Assembly (NCBI GenBank): GCA_021774995.1
Contig: JAJFIM010000309.1
Coordinates: 1 to 9,988, forward strand
Length of the DNA: 9,988 nt
Direction of reading: 5' to 3'
Origin: Alphaproteobacteria bacterium
Lineage (GTDB): Bacteria; Pseudomonadota; Alphaproteobacteria; SMXP01
Position numbers and translations under genes: made by a program. Position 1 is the first letter of the stretch, and every line of letters starts with the position of its first letter. This document shows positions 1-7,057 of this stretch, piece by piece. The notes under the pieces are model-generated. The model did not search any database. It was not told the DNA's origin and saw only the letters and a list, made by a program, of their open reading frames with translations.

Positions 1-2544
1 GCTTATTCGCTGCCCTTGACCAAGGTGCGCGAAGCCATTCAGGCGGGCAATCAGGAAACCGGCGGCTCGGTTATTGAGATGGGCGAGGCCGAATATATGG
101 TGCGGGCCACCGGCTATATTTCCGGCGTGGAAGATCTCAGACGCATCCCCCTGATGGCAACGAAAACCGGCACGCCGGTTTTGTTGCAAGACGTGGCTGA
201 TATCGTGATCGGACCTGAAATGCGCCGCGGCATCTCTGAGCTTGACGGCGAAGGGGAAGCGGTTGGCGGCGTTGTCATCGTCCGTTGGGGGGAGAACGCC
301 ATGGCCGTGATCGAAGCGGTCAAAGAACGTCTCGACGTTTTCCGGGGCAGTCTCCCTCAAGGCGTTGAAATTGTAGAGACGTATGATCGCTCGGCGCTGA
401 TTGAAAGATCGATCGACAATTTGGTTGAAAAACTGATTGAAGAATTTCTTGTCGTTGCCCTTGTGTGCACGATTTTCCTGCTTCACTTGCGGTCATCCGC
501 GGTGATTCTGGTCAGCCTGCCTGTTGGCATTCTGGCGGCGTTTGTTGTGATGAACCTTCAAGGCATCAACGCCAATATTATGTCTTTGGGCGGTATCGCC
601 ATTGCCATTGGGGCGATGGTTGATGCGGCCATTGTTATGGTGGAGAATTTTCACAAAACGATTGCCGGTCAGAAAGTGACGCCTGAGAATCGCTGGCGAC
701 TTGTCGCCCAGTCGGCCAGCGAAGTTGGGCCTGCGCTGTTTTTCTCGCTTCTGATCATTACTTTAAGTTTCCTGCCCATCTTTGCGCTTCAAGCTCAAGA
801 AGGACGGCTGTTTAAGCCTCTGGCTTATACTAAAACTTATGCGATGGCCGCCTCCGCCGGCCTGGCCATTACCTTGGTTCCTGTTTTGCTCGGTTATTTC
901 GTTAGGGGAAAGATTAAGGAAGAGGACAAAAATCCGGTTAACCGGGCTCTGTTGGCGCTCTACAGACCGGCTTTGATTCGCATTCTTGAATGGCCAAAAA
1001 TGACCCTTGTCGTTGCTCTGGTTTTTATGGCCAGTACGCTCTGGCCTGTTCTCAAGATCGGGAGTGAATTTATGCCCGCGCTGGATGAGGGTGATTTACT
1101 TTACATGCCGAGCGCCTATCCCGCCATATCCGCTGGAAAAATGGCCGAGATACTTCAGCAGAGCAATAAACTGATCAAAACGATTCCCGAGGTGGAGCAC
1201 GTGCACGGCAAAGCGGGACGGGCGGATAGCGCAACGGACCCCGCGCCTTTGCCGATGATGGAATCGATAGTCAAGTTGAAGCCCCGCGATCAATGGCGTC
1301 CCGGGATGACCATGGAAAAGCTTAAGCGGGAGTTGAACGAAACGGTTCAGATCCCGTCTCTGACCAATGTGTTGACCATGCCCATAAAAAACCGCCTTGA
1401 TATGTTGGCGACGGGCATCAAAACCCCGGTTGGCATTAAGGTTGCCGGGAAAGATCTGTCCGTTATTGCCGATATTGCGACTGAAATCGAAAAAGCCGTG
1501 GCGCCCATCCCAGGCACATTGTCTGTTTATGCCGAACGGGTGACGGGGGGGCGGTTTGTTGACATAGACATTGATCGCGCGGCCGCTGCGCGATACGGCC
1601 TCAACATTAGGGATGTTCAGGAGGTTGTGCGCGTCGCCATAGGCGGCATGAACATCACCCAGAGCGTTGAGGGGCTGGAGCGCTATCCGGTTAATTTGCG
1701 CTATCCGCGCGATGTGCGCGATTCAGTGGAGAAATTGCGCACATTGCCGATCGTGACGCCCAATCGCGCGCAACTCTCTTTGGGTCAAATCGCGGATATC
1801 AGTCTGTCTGACGGACCGGGCTTGATTCGCAGCGAAAACGCCCGACTCAATGGCTGGATTTACGTCGATATCATCGGCCGCGATCTTGGCTCGTATGTGG
1901 CGGAAGCGCAGCGCGTGGTGGCGGAACAGATCACGCTGCCCTCCGGATACAGCATTAATTGGTCCGGACAATTTGAATATATGGAGAGGGCTAAAGAAAG
2001 TCTGGCCCTGATCCTCCCCATCACATTTGGCGTCATTATTCTTCTTCTCTATTTCAATTTTAAAAATTTTGTTGAGGTGGGATTGATTGTCATGACATTG
2101 CCGCTGGCTCTGGTTGGCGGTTTCTGGCTGCTTTATCTGCTCGGCTTTAATATGTCCGTGGCCGTTGCGGTGGGGTTCATTGCATTGTCGGGCGTTGCCA
2201 TCGAAATAGGCGTATTGATGCTGGTTTATCTCAATCAGGCGCTTGGGCGCTCCAAAGGCGCGCACGGCGATGCGGGGTTCACGGATGAGGATCTGGTGCG
2301 CGCCATCGTGGACGGGGCGAGCTTGCGGGTGCGCCCCATCGTGATGACATTTGCGACCGTTATATTGAGTCTGCTGCCGATCATGTTCGGTTCTGGCACT
2401 GGGGCGGATCTGATGCGCCGTATCGCGGCGCCCATGGTGGGGGGCATGACGGGGGCGCTGGCGCTTGCTCTGCTGGTGATTCCCGCTGCGTATTTATTGG
2501 TCAATCGGGTGCAGAGGGGTCGCTCTCTCAGTCTGGGCCACTAG
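1..2544 (+). CDS. cusA: CusA-type Cu(I)/Ag(I) efflux RND permease, 5' end outside window
   Basis: Inner-membrane proton-driven pump of the heavy-metal RND family (CusA/CzcA), normally about 1045 residues and working with a periplasmic adaptor (CusB) and an outer-membrane channel (CusC). The frame is open from base 1, so about 847 C-terminal residues are seen. The first membrane helix and first periplasmic part lie outside the window, and the TTG at 16 is only an in-frame codon. Motifs match E. coli CusA as I recall it: GPEMRRGI near residue 75, GAMVDAAIV with the proton-relay Asp at residue 208, EGRLF, and GEFMPALDEGDLLYMP. The three periplasmic copper-binding methionines of CusA (M573, M623, M672) correspond to residues 369, 419 and 468 here, with identical 50 and 49 residue spacing. 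Membrane-relay methionines are also present at 194, 206, 282 and 812. Copper/silver export is therefore more likely than zinc/cobalt export. Its partner genes are probably upstream. No frameshift is seen. Confidence 0.93.
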   Translation, partial: AYSLPLTKVREAIQAGNQETGGSVIEMGEAEYMVRATGYISGVEDLRRIPLMATKTGTPVLLQDVADIVIGPEMRRGISELDGEGEAVGGVVIVRWGENAMAVIEAVKERLDVFRGSLPQGVEIVETYDRSALIERSIDNLVEKLIEEFLVVALVCTIFLLHLRSSAVILVSLPVGILAAFVVMNLQGINANIMSLGGIAIAIGAMVDAAIVMVENFHKTIAGQKVTPENRWRLVAQSASEVGPALFFSLLIITLSFLPIFALQAQEGRLFKPLAYTKTYAMAASAGLAITLVPVLLGYFVRGKIKEEDKNPVNRALLALYRPALIRILEWPKMTLVVALVFMASTLWPVLKIGSEFMPALDEGDLLYMPSAYPAISAGKMAEILQQSNKLIKTIPEVEHVHGKAGRADSATDPAPLPMMESIVKLKPRDQWRPGMTMEKLKRELNETVQIPSLTNVLTMPIKNRLDMLATGIKTPVGIKVAGKDLSVIADIATEIEKAVAPIPGTLSVYAERVTGGRFVDIDIDRAAAARYGLNIRDVQEVVRVAIGGMNITQSVEGLERYPVNLRYPRDVRDSVEKLRTLPIVTPNRAQLSLGQIADISLSDGPGLIRSENARLNGWIYVDIIGRDLGSYVAEAQRVVAEQITLPSGYSINWSGQFEYMERAKESLALILPITFGVIILLLYFNFKNFVEVGLIVMTLPLALVGGFWLLYLLGFNMSVAVAVGFIALSGVAIEIGVLMLVYLNQALGRSKGAHGDAGFTDEDLVRAIVDGASLRVRPIVMTFATVILSLLPIMFGSGTGADLMRRIAAPMVGGMTGALALALLVIPAAYLLVNRVQRGRSLSLGH

Positions 2545-2582
2545 GTGGGTCGAGTTATGCGATAGGGGTGTATGCGGCGCGC

Positions 2583-2603
2583 CGCTCCCTTAGGAAAGGG
2601 GCG
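2583..2603 (+). terminator. weak hairpin after cusA, possible terminator
   Basis: CGC-T-CCCTT pairs with AAGGGGCG around a 4-base loop, giving eight pairs with one bulged T. It is followed by a mixed TTGAACGTTTT rather than a clean T-run. It lies 39 bases after the cusA stop. A 12-base GC palindrome (GCGGCGCGCCGC, 2574-2585) overlaps its left arm and could form a competing structure. The hairpin could stop or attenuate transcription between the pump and the next gene, but it is weak. Confidence 0.25.
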
Positions 2604-2612
2604 TTGAACGTT

Positions 2613-2628
2613 TTACTGATTGCAGTAA
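2613..2628. promoter_or_regulatory. inverted repeat TTACTG-N4-CAGTAA, possible operator
   Basis: A perfect 6+6 inverted repeat with a 4-base spacer (TTACTGATTGCAGTAA) lies 32 bases before the start of the Ni/Co transporter gene. TTGAAC at 2604-2609 could serve as a -35 box, but no good -10 box follows at the right distance. The position suits a repressor site. The outer TACT...AGTA half-sites recall those described for RcnR (TACT-G6-N-AGTA), but the G-tract is missing and the spacer is one base shorter, so no regulator can be named. Confidence 0.3.
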
Positions 2629-2660
2629 TGGTCAAATACTTCAGGTGAAGTGAAAGTAAC

Positions 2661-3368
2661 ATGATCGCCATTTTAGGGCTGGGATTACTGATCGGCATGC
2701 AGCACGCATTTGAGGCTGATCATGTCGCCGCAATGGCGTCTATCGCCACGGGCGAAGGTTCGGCGAAAGGCATGGTGCGCCATGGCGCTGTATGGGGGGT
2801 GGGGCACACGCTCACGCTTATTCTTTTTGGCGGTTTGATTATGGCGTTGGGATCGCAAGTGCCCGCGTCCCTTGCGACCGGTTTGGAGTTCGGCGTCGGT
2901 CTCATGCTGATCGCGTTGGGCGCTCATGTGTTCTATCGCCTTTATGCTGAGCGGGCCCATATTCACCGCCACGCCCATGACGGAATTGAGCATGTGCATG
3001 TTCACACGCATGCGGGGGAAAAAGCGCGCCATCAGCTGTTAACCCACAGCCACGAACATCCCAAAGGATTGCCGCTGCGCACTTTGTTTGTGGGGATGAC
3101 CCACGGGCTTGCCGGGTCGGCGGCCCTGCTCATGCTGACAGTGGCAAGCGTCAACTCAGCGCCTCTGGGGCTGGCCTATATTGCGGTTTTCGGCATAGGG
3201 TCCATTGTCGGCATGGCTGTGTTGTCGGCCCTTCTGGCGGTACCGCTCACTTATGCGGGGGACTTTATGAAATGGGGCCAGGGCGCTTTGCGGGCCGGGA
3301 TCGGGTGCGCCACGATTGTGCTGGGGGCAAGCGTGGTCTATCAAAGCGCGCTTCAATGGGGCGCATAA
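2661..3368 (+). CDS. NiCoT/NicO-type nickel/cobalt transporter with His-rich loop
   Basis: Small polytopic inner-membrane protein (235 residues) predicted to move Ni2+ or Co2+. Residues 15-21 read HAFEADH, the HX4DH signature (H15, D20, H21) that in NiCoT permeases lies in a membrane helix and is needed for metal binding. A second polar helix motif, GHTLTLIL, lies at 48-55, and a GMTHGLAGSA motif at 145-154 starts the second half. About six hydrophobic segments are visible. Between the halves, residues 98-133 hold twelve histidines, a metal-binding loop like that of the exporter RcnA. Direction of transport cannot be read: HX4DH suggests the NiCoT/UreH side, while the His-rich loop and the CusA neighbour suggest detoxification. 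AGGTGAAG at 2643-2650 supports the ATG. It lies 116 bases after cusA and 27 bases before the amidohydrolase gene. Confidence 0.8.
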   Translation: MIAILGLGLLIGMQHAFEADHVAAMASIATGEGSAKGMVRHGAVWGVGHTLTLILFGGLIMALGSQVPASLATGLEFGVGLMLIALGAHVFYRLYAERAHIHRHAHDGIEHVHVHTHAGEKARHQLLTHSHEHPKGLPLRTLFVGMTHGLAGSAALLMLTVASVNSAPLGLAYIAVFGIGSIVGMAVLSALLAVPLTYAGDFMKWGQGALRAGIGCATIVLGASVVYQSALQWGA

Positions 3369-3395
3369 ACAGAGGCGCATGAATAGGGAACTCTC

Positions 3396-4265
3396 ATGAG
3401 CGAGCATGATTACAAAGCCATTGATGCGGTGGTCAATATCTGGACTGAAGAAGCGTTGTCTCACCGGCCGAACTGGGGCGAGAAATTCTTTGAAGGCAAG
3501 GTGAAAGCCAAAACCGGCATTATGGCGGGCGTGTCTTTAGAGCAGATGTTGGCGCAGATGGATGAGGCGGGCATAGAAAAAGCGTTTCTGGTCGCCGCCC
3601 ATTCCGGCCGTCCGGGCCTGCCCGGTTGTTATCACATGCCCTATGAGGTTGTGGCGCGGGCGTGCCAGGCGCATCCGGGACGTTTTTATGGTCTTGCCGG
3701 CATCGACCCCTTTGACGGCATGGACGGCGTGCGCGCAATGGAAGAGGCGGTGCGCGATATGGGGTTCATCGGCGCACATCTCTATCCGCACTGGTTCGAA
3801 CTGGCGCCCGATCACGCCAAATATTATCCCTTCTACGCCAAATGCGTGGAACTGGGCGTGCCGATCCAGATGCAGGTGGGGCAATCGCTGCTCTACGCCA
3901 AGGATTTTCCGTGCCGCTCCGTCGGCCAGCCCATCACACTGGATGCCGTGGCGTGTGATTTTCCCGAATTAAAACTTATCGGCATTCATGTGGGCATTCC
4001 CTGGCATGAAGAAATGATCGCCATGGCCTGGAAGCATCCCAATGTCTATATAGGCTGCGATGCGCACCGCCCCAAATATTGGCCGGAAAGCTTTACCCAC
4101 TACATCAAATCTTACGGCCAGGACAAAGTGATCTTCGGCACCGATTTTCCCGTGCTGCCCTTCAAGCGCACGGTAGATGATATCGATGCTCTGGGCCTGA
4201 AACCCGAAGTACGCCGCAAACTGATGCGGGGTAACACGGCGCGGATTTACGGCCTGAAAGACTAA
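3396..4265 (+). CDS. amidohydrolase-2 family protein, metal-binding HxH lost
   Basis: 289-residue TIM-barrel protein of the amidohydrolase-related (Amidohydro_2, ACMSD-like) family, probably cytosolic with no signal peptide. These enzymes usually hydrolyse or decarboxylate small carboxylic or aromatic acids. Visible barrel landmarks are the start of strand 1 (IDAVVNIW, 9-16), AGIDPFD (101-107), IGAHLYPHW (125-133), the strand-6 histidine in LIGIHVG (H198) and the strand-8 aspartate in VIFGTDFP (D250). The usual strand-1 D-x-H-x-H is replaced: V12 and N14 stand where the two metal-binding histidines would be, and strand 5 has PIQMQVG with no histidine. A mononuclear site, if any, would rest on H198 and D250. 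The natural substrate cannot be named. AGGGAA at 3385-3390, five bases before the ATG, supports the start. The 27-base gap from the transporter gene suggests one transcript. The stop lies 16 bases from the stop of the convergent CoA-transferase gene. Confidence 0.82.
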   Translation: MSEHDYKAIDAVVNIWTEEALSHRPNWGEKFFEGKVKAKTGIMAGVSLEQMLAQMDEAGIEKAFLVAAHSGRPGLPGCYHMPYEVVARACQAHPGRFYGLAGIDPFDGMDGVRAMEEAVRDMGFIGAHLYPHWFELAPDHAKYYPFYAKCVELGVPIQMQVGQSLLYAKDFPCRSVGQPITLDAVACDFPELKLIGIHVGIPWHEEMIAMAWKHPNVYIGCDAHRPKYWPESFTHYIKSYGQDKVIFGTDFPVLPFKRTVDDIDALGLKPEVRRKLMRGNTARIYGLKD

Positions 4266-4281
4266 GAGAAAATAAACCCGT

Positions 4282-5475
4282 TCAGGCGGTCTTGGTGGCG
4301 CCTGAATCGACCATCGCCGCGATCTCGTCTTCGCTGAAACCCGCTTCATTGAGAATTTCAGCGCTGTGCTCGCCAAGGCGCGGCGGCAAGCGGCGTATGT
4401 CTGCGGGCGTTTCTGAAAAATTTGCCGGAAGACGGGTCATGCGCAAGCGGCCTTCGGTCGGGTGGTCTTTCATCTGCCAGAAATCCACGGCTTTCAGGTG
4501 CGGATTATCAATCAGTTCGTCCGGCGTATTGACCAGCATGGTGGGCACATTGGTGCCGGAAAACAAATCCCACCATTCAGCTGTGGTTTTCGTCGTCATG
4601 ATCTTGCCGGTTTCTTCGTACGTGGCGTCGATATTTTTGGTCCGCAGCGCCATGGTGAGGAAGCGCTCATCCTCCAGAAGGTCGGGACGCTCCGCCACGT
4701 CGCAAAATGTTTTCCAGTGATTGTTCATATAGGGCAACACGGCGATATAGCCGTCTTTTGTTTTGTAGGGGCGCCTGTGCGGGCTTTTCAGGCGGATATA
4801 CCCGGCGCTTCCCTTAGGCGGCTCAAAAGCGCGGCCCCAGAGATGCTCCGCCATGATAAAATGGACCATGGTTTCGAACATCGGCACCTCGATGGCTTGG
4901 CCCTTCCCTGAGCGTTCGCGGTGGAAAAGCGCGGCCGTGACCGCATAGACGACTGTTAGCGCAGTGGTCTTGTCGGCGACCACTGTGGGCACATAGCGCG
5001 GCTCCCCCTCTATTTGCGCCTGGAGCATAGCGATGCCGCTGGCGGCTTGAATCGAATCGTCCAGCGCCCCTTTTTCGCCATAAGGGCCGTCCGCCCCGTA
5101 CCCGTAAGTTCCACAGAAAATTATATTAGGGTTGACCGCCTTGAACTCCTCATAATCCAGTTTCAGCCGGGCGATAACCTGGGGTCGGTAATTGTGAATC
5201 ACAACGTCGGCGGTTTCCGCCAGTTTGAGTACTGCTTGGCGCGCCGATTCCTGTTTCAGGTCGAGGACAAGGGAGCGCTTGTTGCGGTTGCAGGTGAGAT
5301 AAAGCGCCGCCATGTCGGGATTGACGGTATCTCCGAGCTTGCGGTTGGAATCGCCATAAGGCGGTTCGATTTTGATGATTTCCGCACCCATATCGCCAAG
5401 AATTTGGCAGGCCCAGGGACCTAAAACCACGCTTGTGAGTTCAAGGATTTTTACGCCATCTAGCGGACCCGGCAT
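4282..5475 (-). CDS. CaiB/BaiF (family III) CoA-transferase
   Basis: 397-residue cytosolic enzyme that moves CoA between carboxylic acids, as formyl-CoA transferase, CaiB and succinyl-CoA-dependent transferases do. It has the family's normal length and landmarks: LDGVKILELTSVVLGPWA at the N-terminus, DMGAEIIKIEPPYGDSNR (28-45), NKRSLVLDLK (65-74), VIHNYRPQV (92-100), GTYGYGADGPY (122-132), the catalytic aspartate expected at D168 in VPTVVADKTTAL, GQAIEVPMFE (192-201) and LGEHSAEIL near the C-terminus. The active form is usually an interlocked dimer. The substrate acid cannot be read from sequence. ATG is supported by GAGGAG ten bases upstream on the - strand (5486-5491). It is divergent from the 86-residue protein and cupin unit and convergent with the amidohydrolase, so these genes may share a catabolic role without sharing a transcript. 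Confidence 0.93.
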   Translation of the reverse strand: MPGPLDGVKILELTSVVLGPWACQILGDMGAEIIKIEPPYGDSNRKLGDTVNPDMAALYLTCNRNKRSLVLDLKQESARQAVLKLAETADVVIHNYRPQVIARLKLDYEEFKAVNPNIIFCGTYGYGADGPYGEKGALDDSIQAASGIAMLQAQIEGEPRYVPTVVADKTTALTVVYAVTAALFHRERSGKGQAIEVPMFETMVHFIMAEHLWGRAFEPPKGSAGYIRLKSPHRRPYKTKDGYIAVLPYMNNHWKTFCDVAERPDLLEDERFLTMALRTKNIDATYEETGKIMTTKTTAEWWDLFSGTNVPTMLVNTPDELIDNPHLKAVDFWQMKDHPTEGRLRMTRLPANFSETPADIRRLPPRLGEHSAEILNEAGFSEDEIAAMVDSGATKTA

Positions 5476-5592
5476 GAATGCTAAACTCCTCGTTTTTGCG
5501 GCGCGCGCGCCATGCGTTTATGAATATTCTGGCCGCAAATTAGCCCGCGCGCCTCTAGCCATGCAAGGGCGCAGAAGGGGCGTTGCAGCGCA

Positions 5593-5607
5593 GACCACAC
5601 TGTGGTC
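5593..5607. promoter_or_regulatory. perfect 7+7 inverted repeat in divergent spacer, likely operator
   Basis: GACCACA-C-TGTGGTC is a perfect 15-base inverted repeat with a single central base. It sits near the middle of the 275-base spacer between the divergent CoA-transferase gene (start 5475) and the 86-residue protein gene (start 5751). Size and symmetry suit a dimeric helix-turn-helix regulator controlling both sides. No regulator gene lies in the window. It is too short and has no T-run to be a terminator. A second palindrome, GGCGCGCGCGCC at 5500-5511, lies closer to the CoA-transferase start but is simple GC alternation. Confidence 0.45.
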
Positions 5608-5693
5608 AATCCGTGTCTTATTCTGGACGCGCCGGACTGAAAAGGTTCTAAAAAGATTAGCGAACTGAGCCGCTTTAGGTCATAAATACAGGC

Positions 5694-5722
5694 CTGAGCA
5701 ATTATTTTTGGCCAGCAATAAT
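5694..5722 (+). promoter_or_regulatory. weak candidate promoter for the 86-residue protein / cupin unit
   Basis: CTGAGC (5694-5699) and AATAAT (5717-5722) are separated by 17 bases in an AT-rich stretch. A start near 5729 would leave a short leader carrying the GGAGGA ribosome site at 5741-5746. The -35 match is poor, so this is only a suggestion. The better -35 match TTGACA at 5724-5729 is too close to the start codon to be used for this gene. Confidence 0.2.
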
Positions 5723-5750
5723 ATTGACAGCGCCCGCCATGGAGGAATGA

Positions 5751-6011
5751 ATGGATAAACTTGGAATATCCCACGCGCGCAATGCGGAAGTCCGCGCTTG
5801 GATGAAAAAAGAAACCGCCGCGCAAAAGAAGCGCTATCAGCTCATTGTTAAAGAGCAGGATGATCTGGCGCCAAAACGCGATAAATGGATTGCGGATTTT
5901 TTGCAGCGGATTCAAACGCGCGGCTTTAATGTGGATGCCGATATGATGAGGATTATAAAACCTGAGGAAATCCCCACGAGACCAAAGCGCAAATTTAAGG
6001 TGGTCTTTTAG
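5751..6011 (+). CDS. small protein of unknown function (86 residues)
   Basis: I do not recognise this family. The protein is highly charged, soluble and rich in Lys/Arg, with no signal peptide, membrane segment or cysteine. Residues 10-55 look helical (RAWMKKETAAQKKRYQLIVK, then DKWIADFLQRIQ), and the C-terminal end is basic (RPKRKFKVVF). A strong ribosome site, GGAGGA at 5741-5746, lies four bases before the ATG. An overlapping ATG at 5747 reads only three codons, so 5751 is preferred. The cupin gene begins 56 bases downstream with no hairpin between, so the two are probably co-transcribed, which is the main clue to its job. It could be an accessory subunit of the cupin or a small enzyme component. 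Confidence 0.72.
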   Translation: MDKLGISHARNAEVRAWMKKETAAQKKRYQLIVKEQDDLAPKRDKWIADFLQRIQTRGFNVDADMMRIIKPEEIPTRPKRKFKVVF

Positions 6012-6067
6012 ACGAAAACCTCATTCCACCACCCATTTCATTACATTCGTATCAGGAGACACATCAC

Positions 6068-6994
6068 ATGGCCCGTCCGCATATAGAACCTTTTGTGGAG
6101 CGCAATGAAGATTTCAAGAAAATGACAATGTCGGGTTTCGGCAAAGGCATGCATTACAAAATGTTGAGCTTTGATACCGATACGGGGGCGTGCACCATGA
6201 AGGTCCGTTTTGACTCCGGGTATAAGAGGCCGCCGGGTTTCAGTTATTCCGAAGTTGAAATGTTTCTGCTGAAAGGCACGCTCAAATATGGCGATACAAT
6301 TTATCAAGAGGGGCATTATTTTCTTATCCCTCCCGGCGTCTCCATGCCGGCGATGAGTTCATCGCGCGGCTGTGAAGTATTGCTCATGTATAACGGCAGT
6401 GAGCCGGATTTTGTCGAGACCGATATTGACCATGATTATGCGGACCGCGCGCGGTTTGCGGAGGTCAACTCATACCAAGGCATGCCCTGGATGGCGCCGG
6501 CGGTAAATCCGCCGCGCACGGCGACAGGGTGTTTGCTCAAAGTATTGAAATATGATGAGCGCACGCACGCCATGTCATTTTTATACATTTTGTCGCCTGA
6601 GTTCTGGCAGGACAATATTTCTTACCATGATTGCGCTGAAGAATCGTATCATATCTGGGGGACGTCCTGGATGATGCAATTCGGCGACTTGCCGACCGGA
6701 GGATATTTCTGGCGCCCGCCTTATATCAATCATGGCGCTTTTGCCTGCAAACGGGGAACCATTGCTTTTGGCCGGACGGACAGCGAGCTTTTTAATCACT
6801 TCCATTTTAATCCGTGGTCGAACGCAAAGGAAAACGAAGAGCGTTCCGTATCGCGGTTGATGCATCGAAATCCGGAGATATATAATTGGATCGCGCAGCG
6901 CGACCATAATCATCCGCACCCACAAGATTTTGAGCATCCAGATGATCACGGCCACTCTCACAGCCATGACCACGATCACGGTAAAAAGAAATAG
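6068..6994 (+). CDS. two-domain cupin protein with histidine-rich C-terminal tail
   Basis: 308-residue protein with two cupin-like beta-barrel domains, no signal peptide and no membrane segment. Domain 1 (about 40-110) keeps the fold pattern (SEVEMFLLKGTLKYGD, then GHYFLIPPGVSMP), but its metal-ligand positions are not histidine: the HxH place reads FSY, and the histidine after PPG is M93, so it is probably structural. Domain 2 (about 150-245) has candidate ligands H187, E191 or E192 and H195 in YHDCAEESYHIWG, and H222 in RPPYINHGAF, so a single metal centre is likely there. Residues 280-304 hold ten histidines with Asp and Pro, ending in lysines, a metal-binding tail like those of some nickel or zinc proteins. 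Cupins include dioxygenases, isomerases and binding proteins, and I cannot choose among them. AGGAGA at 6054-6059 supports the ATG. A strong terminator follows the gene. Confidence 0.85.
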   Translation: MARPHIEPFVERNEDFKKMTMSGFGKGMHYKMLSFDTDTGACTMKVRFDSGYKRPPGFSYSEVEMFLLKGTLKYGDTIYQEGHYFLIPPGVSMPAMSSSRGCEVLLMYNGSEPDFVETDIDHDYADRARFAEVNSYQGMPWMAPAVNPPRTATGCLLKVLKYDERTHAMSFLYILSPEFWQDNISYHDCAEESYHIWGTSWMMQFGDLPTGGYFWRPPYINHGAFACKRGTIAFGRTDSELFNHFHFNPWSNAKENEERSVSRLMHRNPEIYNWIAQRDHNHPHPQDFEHPDDHGHSHSHDHDHGKKK

Positions 6995-7023
6995 CCAAAA
7001 CTATTTATTCTTTATTATTAATG

Positions 7024-7057
7024 AAAACCCGGCAGCCAATCAGGTTGCCGGGTTTTT
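7024..7057 (+). terminator. strong intrinsic terminator after the cupin gene
   Basis: AAAACCCGGCAGCC (7024-7037) pairs with GGTTGCCGGGTTTT (7043-7056): 14 pairs including one G-U, around the 5-base loop AATCA. The stem runs into TTTTT (7053-7057). It begins 30 bases after the cupin stop and should end the 86-residue protein / cupin transcript. The matching A-run on the left arm means it could also work on the opposite strand, but no gene points at it from the right. Confidence 0.9.

Noticed and set aside
1723..2265. 180-codon open frame on the - strand inside the RND pump gene
   Set aside because: It lies wholly inside a gene with unmistakable RND motifs on the other strand. Its translation is compositionally odd (many His, Gln, Arg), with no ribosome site or recognisable domain.
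4462..4911. Open frames on the + strand within the CoA-transferase gene
   Set aside because: They are shadows of a full-length CaiB/BaiF gene with all its family motifs on the - strand.
5500..5511. GGCGCGCGCGCC palindrome
   Set aside because: It is simple GC alternation, symmetric by composition, with no further support as a binding site.
5724..5729. TTGACA as a -35 promoter box
   Set aside because: Any -10 box would fall on the ribosome site and start codon of the 86-residue gene, so it cannot drive that gene.
5481..5915. 144-codon open frame on the - strand across the divergent spacer
   Set aside because: It overlaps the 86-residue gene, which has a strong ribosome site and protein-like composition, and would occupy the space needed for the CoA-transferase promoter. 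No family is recognised.
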